From positions 124,001 through 188,000 of the forward strand of contig NZ_CP138953.1 of the NCBI RefSeq assembly GCF_047126315.1: a DNA stretch of 64,000 nt, given 5' to 3'. The position numbers and the translations under genes were made by a program. A model generated the notes under the pieces. It had not been told where the DNA came from. It saw nothing but the letters and a program-made list of their open reading frames with translations, and did not search any database. This document shows, one piece after another, positions 31,269 to 40,979 of this stretch. Position 1 is the stretch's first letter, and every line of letters starts with the position of its first letter. The DNA is from Shimia sp022448905 (lineage in GTDB: Bacteria > Pseudomonadota > Alphaproteobacteria > Rhodobacterales > Rhodobacteraceae).

Positions 31269-34200
31269 ATGGCTGATCCAAACGGTCCGGGAATTGTAGA
31301 CGGCACACAAACTGACGACGATATGTCCGTAGGATTCGTCGACACAGAAGGCGATACAATCGACAATAACGGCAACGTCATCAGTGCCCAAGACGGCGAC
31401 GATGCAATCGTCGCTGGTGCCGGAGACGACACCATTTTTGCGGGCAACGGCGACGACACGGTCCACGCGGGTGCAGGCAATGATGAAGTCTACGGTGACG
31501 AAGTTGGCACGCAAGACGGCACCGATGAACCAGGTGATGACGTTCTTGCCGGAGAAGGCGGAAGCGATACCATCGATGGGATGGACGGCAATGACACCAT
31601 CTATGGTGGCTACGAGCCAGGCTCCACACCGACTCCGACACCTGGTGGTATCCAAAGCTTCAATTGGAGCGGAGTTGGCAGCCCGGCAGACGGTGATGAC
31701 CTAGCATCGTCCTTCGTGCAGAACACCGGTTCCGTTTCCGTAACCCTTACCTCTTCTGCCGGCTCGGGTGGGTCCAACACCTTTGAAGACGAGACGCAGG
31801 TTCTGGATGGCATCAACACCGGCGACGAAACCGGCGATGCCAACAGCGCCGCGCGTATCGCCACTGGCACAGGACAGAATGCGACAACCTCTCAAACGCT
31901 CGCGTTCTCCGAAGCGGTTGAAAACGTTCAGTTCCGCATCAACGACATCGATGAAAACTCTGTGGTTAAGGTGCTGGCTTGGGACGCCCAAGGCAATCCT
32001 GTCGAAGTCACCTTCACAGCAGAAGACCTGACAAACCTGCACTTGGTGGATATTGACGGTGTTCCGGGCAACGAAGCGGCCATCTCCGACGGCAGCACTC
32101 CGGGTGATTCCACCACCGCCGCGAACTCGGTTTTGGTTACAGTTCCCGGACCAGTTGCCGAAATGGAAATTCGTTTGGTCAACCTCGGCGAAGAGCCTGC
32201 GGACGTGACAGTGTCCGACATCTTCTTTGAAGGTGGCCCGAGCGTCATCGAAGAGGACGGTGATGACGTGCTCACCGGTGGAGAGGGTGACGACCTAATC
32301 TATGGACAGGAGGGCGACGATCTCCTTACCGGCGGAGAAGGCATGGATACTCTGATGAGTGGCGACGATGCCGACACCATCCAAGGAGCGACCCACCTTG
32401 ATTTCGTTTATGGTGGCGAAGGCGGCAATGATGATGACACGCTCGATCTTCGGGGTATGGGTCCAGTTTCAATCGTCTACACCGATCCCGAAAGCGAAGA
32501 AGGTGTTGTCGTTATTCGGGAAACCGGCGAAGCAATTGCCTTCACCGAGATCGAAAACATCCTATTTGATGAACAAGTTGCGCCAGACGGCATCGTACAG
32601 GGCACCTCGGACGGCGATGTGATCGACATCAACTACGGCGGCGACCCGAATGGCGATTTTGTCGACAACGACGACGCCATCCTGCCAGGCCAAGAAGGTA
32701 ACGACGACATTATTATCGCTGGCGAAGGCGACGATACAGTCATTGCCGCCCTGGATGACGACCTCGTTTTTGCCGGTGACGGCGACGACATTGTCGACAG
32801 TAGCTTTGGCTCAGACACCCTTTTTGGCCAAGATGGTGACGACTACCTCGACGGTCGGGAAGATGACGACTACCTGCGTGGCGGCGACGGCAACGACACC
32901 ATTTTCGGTGGCGATGGAAATGACCTCGCTGGTGGCGACGATGGTGACGACTTCATTGCAACAGGCAGCGGCGACGATACCGCTTCTGGCAATGAAGGTG
33001 ACGACTACATCGACGCCTTTACCGGAAACGACGAAGTGTCCGGTGACGCTGGCAACGACACACTGCTCGGCAATGACGGCGATGACACTGTATCTGGTGG
33101 TGAAGGCAATGACATTCTGGTCGGCGGTGCGGGCGATGACCGCCTATTTGCAGGCAACGGGGATGACACCATCTTCGCAGGCGGCGGCAGTGACTACGCC
33201 GAAGGCGGCGCCGGTGACGACCGTTTGGTTTCTGCTGGCGGCGATACAATGCTGGGTGGTGATGACCGTGACACCTTCTACGGTGCGGCTGGGGACGAAA
33301 TCATCGGGGGTGAAGGCGGCGTTGACGAAGATACGTTAATCATCAACGGCCCTGCTGAAATCGAGTACGTCGGCGGGGATCCTGCGTCCGAAGCTGGCAC
33401 GATCTTCTATCTCGACGGTGGAGGCAACCGGACTGGCGAAACTCTGGTATTCTCGGAAATTGAAACCGTTGTCATTCGCGAACTGTCAGGCGACGGCGTC
33501 GTTGAAGGCACTGCCTCCGGCGAATTGATCGACGGTTCCTACATCGGTGACCCCGAAGGTGACTTGGTCGACAACTTCGATGGGTTTGACAACATCACGA
33601 GAACAGACCTGTTCTCCGAAACACCTAACAGCTTCGTAGAGTCGCCCGGTGGCCCCTTCACCAACAGCCAAGATGACGCCATTCTTGCCGGCGGTGGCGA
33701 CGACACCGTTATTGGTGGGGTTGGCGACGATGTTATCTTTGGTGGCGAAGGTGATGATGTCCTTGAGGGTGGTTTTGGCCGCGATGACCTCATCGGGGGC
33801 GCTGGCAACGACCTCATGACCAACACTGCCGGTGTTTCGCGCATGTTCGGCGGGGAAGGCGACGACACTTTTGTAGGGGGAATCCAGTCCGATCTCATGT
33901 ACGGCGGAGTCGGTAACGACTCCTTCAGCGGCAACCTCGGTAACGACATCATCGCAGGAGGCGAGGGTGACGACACAATTGATGGCGGCTTGGGTGGCGA
34001 CACCATCAGCGGTGGAGACGGAAACGACAGCATCATTGGCGGCCTGGGTGATGACGAAATCACCACGGGCGCAGGTAACAACTATGTGGATGCAGGCCTT
34101 GGCGACAACCTCGTCATTGCCGAAGAGGGCAACGATAGCTTAATTGGTGATGCGGGGGATGACGCTTTTGAAGCAGGCGCAGGCGACGATACCGTTGACT

Positions 34201-35546
34201 CGGGTGCTGGCAATGACAACGTTCTTGGCGAAGCTGGAGACGATCTCATTATCGGGGGTGCGGGCGAGGACACTCTAGATGGCGGTGAGGGGAATGATGC
34301 AATTACCGGTGGTACGCCCGGCATTGTAGGACTGGCATCGGTTGGGCAAACACCTGATACGATTATTGGTGGAGGTGGCAATGATACGCTTAACGGTGAT
34401 TCAGGCGACGATCTAATCGACGGCGGTGACGACGACGACCTGATTGGCGGCGGTATAGGCGGCGATACAATCATTGGCGGAGCCGGAAATGACGAAATCT
34501 TCGGTGAGGAAACAATTGATCTCATCACGGGAGATTTGGCAGAGCGACCAGATGATTTTGATGATGCTCTTGCATTAGAACCCGGAGACGACTCAATCGA
34601 TGGCGGCGCTGGAAGCGACACTATCTACGGTGAGGAAGGAAACGACACTATCATCGGTGGCGAAGGTGCTGACGAAATCACTGGTGGCCTGGGTACAGAT
34701 GTGTTGTTTGGCGGCGATGATGAGGACGAGTTCTTCGTAGATCGGGCATCGGAGGGCATCGGAGACGAAATCTTCGGCGGAGACGGTGGCGTCGATCAGG
34801 ATGAACTTTCGCTATTCGGGGAACAAGGGGTAGACTGGCGCCTAACAGACTTAGTGGCCGACAGCGATGGAAATGGCAGGGATGGCACTGTCGAGTTTTT
34901 GGATAGCTCAGGTGATGAAGCTGTAGTTATAGGTCGGATGAGTTTCGAGAATATTGAAATCATTCCCTGCTTTACACCGAACACCCGGATCCTAACCCCA
35001 ATGGGCGAAGTGGCGGTAGAGAATCTGCGGGAAGGCGATCAAGTTGTGACACGCGACAATGGTTTGCAGACCATCCGTTGGGCAGGCCGCAAGCATGTGT
35101 CTGGCCGTGACCTGATGGTGCGTCCTGAACTGCGTCCGATCCTGATCAAACAGGGTGCATTGGGGCCAAACCAGCCAGAGCGCGATATGATGGTCTCACC
35201 ATCCCACCGCATGCTGCTGGTGTCTGAGCAAGCCGAGCTGCTCTTTGAAGAGCGCGAAGTTCTGGTCGCAGCCAAGCACCTGACCCACCTTGATGGCGTG
35301 GAGCAGATCGACGTGGTTGGCGTAGACTACATCCACTTCCTCTGTGACAACCATGAAGTGGTCCTCGCAGACGGCGCATGGAGCGAAAGCTTCCAGCCGG
35401 GTGAATACTCCATGAACGGCATCGGCAAAGAGCAGCGCGACGAAATCTACGCCCTGTTCCCGGAGCTGCAGCAACGTGAAGGTCTGGCCGGTTACACCGC
35501 CGCCCGCCTTTCGCTGAAGCGCCACGAGGCAAAGCTGCTGGGCTGA
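31269..35546 (+). CDS. RTX calcium-binding repeat protein with C-terminal Hint domain
   Basis: A 1425-residue, very acidic protein dominated by GGxGxDxI/L repeats, which form calcium-bound beta rolls after type I secretion. Three modules start with a similar phrase: GIVDGTQTDDD (about residue 9), DGIVQGTSDGDVID (439) and DGVVEGTASGELID (741). Modules close with FTEIENILFDE, FSEIETVVIRE and SFENIEIIP. An inserted beta-sandwich-like domain occupies about 125-330. A Hint_2 domain starts at Cys1234 (CFTPNTRILTPMGEV, later VSPSHRMLL) and may self-process. No N-terminal signal peptide, as expected for type I export. ATG 31269 has GAGG upstream. Likely a surface or matrix protein. Confidence 0.93.
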   Translation: MADPNGPGIVDGTQTDDDMSVGFVDTEGDTIDNNGNVISAQDGDDAIVAGAGDDTIFAGNGDDTVHAGAGNDEVYGDEVGTQDGTDEPGDDVLAGEGGSDTIDGMDGNDTIYGGYEPGSTPTPTPGGIQSFNWSGVGSPADGDDLASSFVQNTGSVSVTLTSSAGSGGSNTFEDETQVLDGINTGDETGDANSAARIATGTGQNATTSQTLAFSEAVENVQFRINDIDENSVVKVLAWDAQGNPVEVTFTAEDLTNLHLVDIDGVPGNEAAISDGSTPGDSTTAANSVLVTVPGPVAEMEIRLVNLGEEPADVTVSDIFFEGGPSVIEEDGDDVLTGGEGDDLIYGQEGDDLLTGGEGMDTLMSGDDADTIQGATHLDFVYGGEGGNDDDTLDLRGMGPVSIVYTDPESEEGVVVIRETGEAIAFTEIENILFDEQVAPDGIVQGTSDGDVIDINYGGDPNGDFVDNDDAILPGQEGNDDIIIAGEGDDTVIAALDDDLVFAGDGDDIVDSSFGSDTLFGQDGDDYLDGREDDDYLRGGDGNDTIFGGDGNDLAGGDDGDDFIATGSGDDTASGNEGDDYIDAFTGNDEVSGDAGNDTLLGNDGDDTVSGGEGNDILVGGAGDDRLFAGNGDDTIFAGGGSDYAEGGAGDDRLVSAGGDTMLGGDDRDTFYGAAGDEIIGGEGGVDEDTLIINGPAEIEYVGGDPASEAGTIFYLDGGGNRTGETLVFSEIETVVIRELSGDGVVEGTASGELIDGSYIGDPEGDLVDNFDGFDNITRTDLFSETPNSFVESPGGPFTNSQDDAILAGGGDDTVIGGVGDDVIFGGEGDDVLEGGFGRDDLIGGAGNDLMTNTAGVSRMFGGEGDDTFVGGIQSDLMYGGVGNDSFSGNLGNDIIAGGEGDDTIDGGLGGDTISGGDGNDSIIGGLGDDEITTGAGNNYVDAGLGDNLVIAEEGNDSLIGDAGDDAFEAGAGDDTVDSGAGNDNVLGEAGDDLIIGGAGEDTLDGGEGNDAITGGTPGIVGLASVGQTPDTIIGGGGNDTLNGDSGDDLIDGGDDDDLIGGGIGGDTIIGGAGNDEIFGEETIDLITGDLAERPDDFDDALALEPGDDSIDGGAGSDTIYGEEGNDTIIGGEGADEITGGLGTDVLFGGDDEDEFFVDRASEGIGDEIFGGDGGVDQDELSLFGEQGVDWRLTDLVADSDGNGRDGTVEFLDSSGDEAVVIGRMSFENIEIIPCFTPNTRILTPMGEVAVENLREGDQVVTRDNGLQTIRWAGRKHVSGRDLMVRPELRPILIKQGALGPNQPERDMMVSPSHRMLLVSEQAELLFEEREVLVAAKHLTHLDGVEQIDVVGVDYIHFLCDNHEVVLADGAWSESFQPGEYSMNGIGKEQRDEIYALFPELQQREGLAGYTAARLSLKRHEAKLLG

Positions 35547-35574
35547 GCCCCACAGTCACAAGTTCGCTATCGGA

Positions 35575-35607
35575 GAGGTCGACCTTCGGGTCGGCCTTTC
35601 TCGTTTT
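35575..35607 (+). terminator. Rho-independent terminator of the RTX gene
   Basis: An 8-bp stem GGTCGACC/GGTCGGCC (35577-35584, 35589-35596, one G-U pair) with a TTCG tetraloop is followed by TTTCTCGTTTTT. It begins 30 bases after the RTX stop codon. Confidence 0.85.
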
Positions 35608-35689
35608 TGGGGCAGTAACCTAGCGCTGGACAGTTGCGCCGGAATGCCGTCAATTTGCTTAACACGCAAAGTTCTGACCGGAGCCCACC

Positions 35690-36466
35690 ATGCCAGCGCC
35701 ACACAACCCTTTCAAAGCCGCCCTTGCCAACAAACAGCCGCAGATCGGTTGTTGGATGTGTTTTGGCGAGACCGTCGCGGCCGAGCTGATGAGCACCACG
35801 GGATTTGACTGGATTGTGGTGGATGGCGAACACGGCCCCAATGATCTGCGCTCCATCACCGATCAACTGCGCGCACTGGAGCCAACCAGCAGCCACGCAG
35901 TGGTGCGCGTGCCTATTGGCGAAGACTGGGTGCTCAAACAAGTGCTGGATGCCGGCGCGCAAACCGTTCTGGTACCGATGGTCGACACGGGTGCGCACGC
36001 CGAGGCGATTGTACGCGCTTGCCGCTATGCGCCTGACGGCGTACGCGGCATGGGCGGCTACGGTGCGCGCGTCACCCAATTTGGCAACATTCAAGACTAC
36101 GGTACCACCGCCAACGCGGAAATCTGCGTGCTGGTGCAGGCAGAAACCCGTGCGGCCATTGCAAACCTCGACGACATTCTCGCGGTAGACGGCGTGGAAG
36201 GCGTGTTCATTGGCCCCGCCGACCTCTCCGCCGACATGGGCTTCCCGGGCCAACCCGAAGCGACCGAAGTGCAGGCCGTCATCAAAGACGCCATCACCCG
36301 CATCGCCGCAGCAGGTAAAGCCCCCGGAATCCTGACCTTTTCAATGGAGGCCGCAAAAACCTACCTCGACCTCGGCGCGACCTTTGTGGCGGTCGGCATT
36401 GACACAGTGGTGCTGGCCCAAGCCGCCCGCGCGCTCAGCGAAGACGCCAAAGCGCTGATCCCCTAA
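35690..36466 (+). CDS. HpcH/HpaI aldolase family protein
   Basis: A 258-residue metal-dependent class II pyruvate aldolase of the 4-hydroxy-2-oxo-heptane-1,7-dioate aldolase type. The N-terminal segment QIGCWMCFGETVAAELMSTT, IVVDGEHGPND (with the catalytic histidine), the metal site ETRAAIANLDDIL, VEGVFIGPADLSADMG and the C-terminal FVAVGIDTVVL are all recognised. It cleaves or forms 4-hydroxy-2-oxoacids to pyruvate and an aldehyde. It stands alone between two terminators, so the pathway is not indicated. Confidence 0.93.
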   Translation: MPAPHNPFKAALANKQPQIGCWMCFGETVAAELMSTTGFDWIVVDGEHGPNDLRSITDQLRALEPTSSHAVVRVPIGEDWVLKQVLDAGAQTVLVPMVDTGAHAEAIVRACRYAPDGVRGMGGYGARVTQFGNIQDYGTTANAEICVLVQAETRAAIANLDDILAVDGVEGVFIGPADLSADMGFPGQPEATEVQAVIKDAITRIAAAGKAPGILTFSMEAAKTYLDLGATFVAVGIDTVVLAQAARALSEDAKALIP

Positions 36467-36467
36467 C

Positions 36468-36839
36468 TCAGGCAGCTGGGTCCTGCTCCAGCCGCCACGG
36501 CGGAAACCGGCGATCCAGTCCAGCGTGAAACAAACACAGCTGATTGCCACTTGGATCGCGGAACCGCGCCGTGCGCCAACGATAGATCTGATCCGTCGGC
36601 GGACAGTCAAATTTCACGCCTTTCTCCAGCAACTCAGCGTAGCTGCGATCAACGTCATCCACCTCGAAGTACAGCACTGTGTTTCCCAAAATCGGCGCAT
36701 CTTTCAGGTACAGGGAAAAAGTCGTTGAGCCAGATGGCATCTCAAAACGCGCGTATTCTCCCCGAGCCGAGACAATGAGCCGTAACCCAAGCGTTTGATA
36801 AAACTCAACGCTGTCGTCAAAGTTGCTTACCTCCACCAA
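36468..36839 (-). CDS. VOC (glyoxalase-fold) family protein with irregular start
   Basis: A VOC-fold protein of about 123-129 residues: VEVSNFDDSVEFYQTLGLRL, VLYFEVDDVDRSYAELLEKG and the ending ARFRDPSGNQLCLFHAG with the last metal-ligand region. The only standard starts in frame are TTG 36839 and CTG 36851. Extension to ATA at 36855-36857 would give the usual family start xDLNQVLVEVSNF, and GGAGAG stands 6 bases upstream of that ATA. So the original ATG has probably mutated to ATA, and translation may be weak or start at CTG/TTG. Function unknown; lyase or dioxygenase-like. Confidence 0.75.
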   Translation of the reverse strand: MVEVSNFDDSVEFYQTLGLRLIVSARGEYARFEMPSGSTTFSLYLKDAPILGNTVLYFEVDDVDRSYAELLEKGVKFDCPPTDQIYRWRTARFRDPSGNQLCLFHAGLDRRFPPWRLEQDPAA

Positions 36840-36976
36840 GACTTGATTCAGGTCTATGTCGCGCTCTCCAATCGTTTGAACACTGGCAGCCTAAGGCCTC
36901 AAGCTCACTTCAGGTAAAGATCTTTTAAGTAAAATTTTTCAATGCCTTAAAATTTCAGATGCGCAAAAATAAAAAA

Positions 36977-37000
36977 GGCGCCCGCTTAGGGCGCCCCTAG
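36977..37000 (-). terminator. Rho-independent terminator of the DUF3604 gene
   Basis: A 7-bp stem GGCGCCC/GGGCGCC (36977-36983, 36989-36995) with a 5-base loop. On the minus strand it is followed by TTTTTTATTTTT, 24 bases after the stop at 37020. Confidence 0.85.
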
Positions 37001-37019
37001 TGTTGTAGATGCGTGCCAA

Positions 37020-38992
37020 TCACCCCTTCGGCGGTGTGTACCAGATCGGTGAGGAATAGGCCCGTTCCTGATGGATCAGCTGCGCCTCCGCTGGCAGTTC
37101 AATGTCATAGCGCAGCTTGTCATAAACCACCCAACGCGGGGTCGGGATTTCCAACACCCGGACATAATAGAACGCAGGCTCCGTGGCATCAAAATCCGGA
37201 TCGGTCCACACCGAGGTCAGCTCAGACGCGCCAATGGTGTTGGACCAACTTGCGGTCTCGATATCCACGGTGTTGCCCACCGCAGGCACTTTGCCATTGG
37301 CATCCATCTCGCGCCCGTCCGACCAGGCCACGTCATAGACCTTTTCGTGCAGTTTCCCTTCGGCATCCATCCAGCCTTTGATCACCTGCATCCGATCAAG
37401 ATTGGCGCCAATCGGATCGCGCAGTGCCGCGAGCAGGAAGCTCGGCGCGCCGTCGCCCTCTTGCTGCGGCAAATCGGCTCCCATCGGCACACCTTTGGCA
37501 TAACCCAACACCGCCGGGTTGCGCGAACGACCGTCAGCCTCGCCAAAGTCCCAGCCACCAAAGAACCGCAAGCCAATCCGTGGCCCGGTGGTCGCGTAGG
37601 TCTCTTTACGCTTGAAGGCATCAAAGATCGCAGAGCGGGTGTTCTCCGTCGCCCAAACCGCGGTGTAGCCCGACGCGACCACCTGATGCCCCTCAATGCG
37701 ACCCAGATCGCTGGCGATAAACGGATGTTCAATCCGTGTGGGCGAAGGCTCCACGCTTACCGACTTGGAGAAGAAGTTCTCCTCCTCTGCCGTTGTTAAA
37801 CCCGTGTGGCTGTCCGGGCACCACTTATGCCAAACTTATAGGGGTTCACGCCGAATTTCTTCTCCAGCGCCAAGCCCAGTTTCAACGCCTCCCGGGCATA
37901 TTCCCCGGCCAGCATCTCTTCCGTTTTTAACTCCGTGAGGTCGAGGTTGCCCGTATCCCAGTTCTCATAATCGGCAAACTCGTCATCCGGGCTCAAGAAC
38001 GGGTGTGCCTCGCCGTCGCCCTTGATCTGGGTGATCTCGTAATGCGGCTCCCACTTGGCGCGCAACTGCACATATTCCTCATCCACCTTGCCCCCATGGT
38101 AGGTGTCTTCTGTGGGGAACATCCAGCCATTGGACAGGTTGCCGTTGTGGGCAAAGGCCACGGCCCGCCCGCCAGTTTTCTCCTGATACTCTTCCAGCCA
38201 ATTCCACAGGTGATAGGGATCGGTGTCGCCATAGGGCGGCTGCGTCACCGGCGGCACGACTTGTAGCGCCCGCATCGGACCATCACGCAGCATCACATTG
38301 CGGTGCAGGTTGAAGCCCTTGGGCACAGAGGTCCATTCAAAGCCGATAAAGGCGGTGAACCGCCCCGGATCATTGTGTTCCTCCGCCGCATTCACAATCT
38401 TTTCCCAGGTAAAGGCAAAGGGATCCGCGCCTGGGCTGTAACTCTCCACAATCAACTCCGGCAGCGTCATCTGTGAGAAGTTGGTGATCAGATCAAACGC
38501 CGTTTTCCCGGCCTCTGCCCCACCTTTTTTATTGCCCTCATACCATTCGCGCCCTTTTGGGTCGGCCAAAATCCCCGGCTTGCCCGCCTGCAAATCTGGC
38601 GCAAAGCCCATCAGGTCGGTGTGATCTGTCAGCACCATCCAATCCAGCGGTCGGCTCAGCTTCACCGGTTGTCCGGTGGAGGACACCACCTGCTCGCCTT
38701 TGGCAAATCGCCAGGCGTCATCCGGCCCCAAAATATTGCCAAACGCCCCCGCATCGAGCGACAGCCCGGTGTGCAAATGGGTCTCGCCCCATAGCGGGAA
38801 GGTTGGGAACGACCGGTTGGCATAAGGCGAAAACGGCGCATCGGCAAAGCCGCTCTCCGCCGCCTCTTCAGAGGGCACAACCTGCGCCTTACCCTGTGTC
38901 GCGAGCAGGAGCGTCGCCGCACCCAATGCCGCCGCACAAACCAACGCACGCCTCGACGTTGTCTGATTGATCGAAGTAACCGTTGAAACCAT
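37020..38992 (-). pseudogene. DUF3604 domain protein, interrupted by a single frameshift
   Basis: A periplasmic DUF3604 protein (about 657 residues if joined) split by a missing base. The 5' part (38992 to 37796) starts MVSTVTSINQTTSRRAL with a signal peptide cleaved near ATQGKAQ, has SD AGGAGGT, and contains GETHLHTGLS, LTDHTD and AFAHNGN. It ends KFGISGARTATRV. One base shift at about 37814-37819 restores DSHTGLTTAEEENFF and then EPSPTRIEHPFIASDLGRIE to the stop at 37020. DSHTGL is a metal-site motif of the family, so the join is certain. It is either a real null allele or a sequencing error in the GCCCGG run. Confidence 0.85.
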
Positions 38993-39431
38993 GTGACACC
39001 TCCTAGTGGGAATTAATGCACGCCCAAATAGCCAGGCGCCGCAGATCAAATATTCAAGTTGAGGTCCTATGCGTCCAACGCTACCGAAAATCTGCGCAAA
39101 ACCAAGGAAAATCGACTCTGAGAATCCCCTTTTGCTTGCACTGCCACACTTCAAAACACCCAAGTTTTTGCGCAAATCTTAGGCAAAGGCTTGGCGCTCA
39201 GCCCTGCAACTCTTTCTACAAATCTTTGAAAATGCTCTGGCCTAACCCTTAAAAACCAAGGATATGGAAGGCAGTGAACGGACGCTGCGCAGGCCGTTGC
39301 ACCTCTGAGGCAAAGCCGCCGCTGAAGTTTATCTTGCAGACACGGCAGGCCAGTTTCTAGGGTGAATGCGCTAGAAATTCAGCGGTTTTGCCTCCTGTCG
39401 GAACGCAACTCGCCCAGCCAGAGGGACAGAT
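38993..39431. promoter_or_regulatory. Divergent intergenic region between DUF3604 and the BMP-type transporter
   Basis: About 440 bases that should hold promoters for both directions. I see the AGGAGGT ribosome-binding site for the minus-strand gene at 38997-39003 and GAGGGAC before 39432. I do not find an inverted repeat good enough to call an operator or a purine riboswitch core. Confidence 0.5.
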
Positions 39432-40979
39432 ATGAGCACACCACTACTCTCCATCAAGGGGTTGACCAAGACCTACCCCGGCGTGGTGGCCAACGATGAT
39501 GTCTCGTTTGACATCGGTACCAACGAGGTGCACGCCCTGCTTGGCGAAAACGGCGCCGGAAAATCCACGCTGGTGAAAATGATCTACGGTCTGGTGAAGC
39601 CCGACAGCGGCACCATGACCTGGAACGGCCAGCCCTTTGCGCCCGCCGAACCCAAGGCCGCCCGCGCCTCTGGCGTGGCAATGGTGTTTCAACACTTCTC
39701 GCTGTTTGATGCACTCTCGGTGGCAGAGAACGTGGCGCTTGGCATGGAGAACCCGCCGGCCATGCGCGACCTCGCCCGCCGAATCCGCCGCGTGTCCGAA
39801 ACCTACGGCCTGCCACTGGACCCCAACCGCACCGTAGGCGACCTCTCTGCTGGGGAACGCCAGCGCGTGGAAATCATCCGCTGCCTGCTGCAAGACCCGA
39901 AACTGCTGATCATGGACGAGCCGACCTCGGTGCTGACCCCGCAGGAAGTCGAGATCCTGTTCCAGACCCTGAACAAGCTGAAGGCCGAGGGCACCTCGAT
40001 CCTCTATATTTCCCACAAGCTCGAAGAAATCCGCGCGCTTTGTGACCACGCCACCATTCTGCGCCTTGGCAAAAACGTCGGCGAATGTGTCCCCGCCGAG
40101 ACCTCTGCCCGCGACATGGCGGAAATGATGGTGGGCGACACGCTGCAAACCCCCACCCGCACCACCGAGAAAGCGGGCGAAGTTGTGCTGGATGTCTCCG
40201 GCCTGACATTGGAGCCAACCAACCCGTTTGGCACCACGCTCAAGAACATACACTTCACCGTGCGCGCAGGCGAGATCCTCGGCATCGGCGGCGTGGCGGG
40301 CAACGGTCAGGACGAGCTTTTGGCCGCGCTCTCCGGCGAGTCGCTCACCTGGCCGGACTCGATCAAAGTCAAAGGCAAAGACGTGGCCAACCTCGGCCCC
40401 AACGCGCGCCGCGAGTTGGGCATTCTGGCCGCACCAGAAGAGCGCCTCGGCCATGCCGCTGCACCCGACCTGAGCCTGACCGAAAACGCCCTGCTCACTG
40501 GTGCCATCCGCGAAGGCCTGACCAGCAACGGCTTTGTGAACTGGTCCAAGACCACGGACTTTGCCGACACCATCATCAAAGAGTTTGACGTGCGCACGCC
40601 GGGCAACCACGTGGCGGCTCGTGCGCTTTCTGGGGGCAACCTGCAGAAATTTGTGATCGGCCGCGAAGTGCTGCAACGCCCGGAAGTGTTGGTGGTGAAC
40701 CAACCAACATGGGGCGTAGATGCCGCCGCAGCAGCCTCGATCCGGCAGGCCCTGCTGGACTTGGCCGCAGGCGGCGCCGCAATTGTGGTGATCTCCCAAG
40801 ACCTTGATGAACTTATGGAAATCTCCGACCGCTTTGGCGCGCTGAACGAAGGCCGCATGTCTGACATCCGCCCTGCCGCCGGTCTCTCGATTGATGAAAT
40901 TGGCCTGATGATGGGCGGTGCCCATGGCATGGAAGTTGCCCATGTGGGCGATGAAGAACAAGAAGGAGCAAGCGCATGA
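39432..40979 (+). CDS. Nucleoside-type ABC transporter ATP-binding protein (BMP family, two ABC domains)
   Basis: A 515-residue protein with two fused ATPase domains, as in sugar/nucleoside importers (NupA/YufO group). Domain 1: Walker A GENGAGKSTLVKMIYG, signature LSAGERQRVEIIRCLL, Walker B LLIMDEPTSVL. Domain 2: degenerate Walker A region GIGGVAGNGQDELLAAL, signature LSGGNLQKFVIGREV, and QPTWGVDAAAAASIRQALLD. The degenerate second site is typical. It is followed by two permeases and a BMP binding protein, with overlaps of 4 and 1 bases. It probably imports purine nucleosides or bases. Confidence 0.95.
   Translation: MSTPLLSIKGLTKTYPGVVANDDVSFDIGTNEVHALLGENGAGKSTLVKMIYGLVKPDSGTMTWNGQPFAPAEPKAARASGVAMVFQHFSLFDALSVAENVALGMENPPAMRDLARRIRRVSETYGLPLDPNRTVGDLSAGERQRVEIIRCLLQDPKLLIMDEPTSVLTPQEVEILFQTLNKLKAEGTSILYISHKLEEIRALCDHATILRLGKNVGECVPAETSARDMAEMMVGDTLQTPTRTTEKAGEVVLDVSGLTLEPTNPFGTTLKNIHFTVRAGEILGIGGVAGNGQDELLAALSGESLTWPDSIKVKGKDVANLGPNARRELGILAAPEERLGHAAAPDLSLTENALLTGAIREGLTSNGFVNWSKTTDFADTIIKEFDVRTPGNHVAARALSGGNLQKFVIGREVLQRPEVLVVNQPTWGVDAAAAASIRQALLDLAAGGAAIVVISQDLDELMEISDRFGALNEGRMSDIRPAAGLSIDEIGLMMGGAHGMEVAHVGDEEQEGASA

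Noticed and set aside
31269..35546. Long minus-strand frames and regular repeats in the RTX gene
   Set aside because: The repeated GGTGGCGACGAC-type codons create mirror frames and a repeat-like look. There are no spacers and repeats are not identical, so it is neither a CRISPR array nor minus-strand genes.
38993..39431. Purine riboswitch before the nucleoside-type transporter
   Set aside because: I looked for a purine-aptamer-like core and a three-way junction and saw none.
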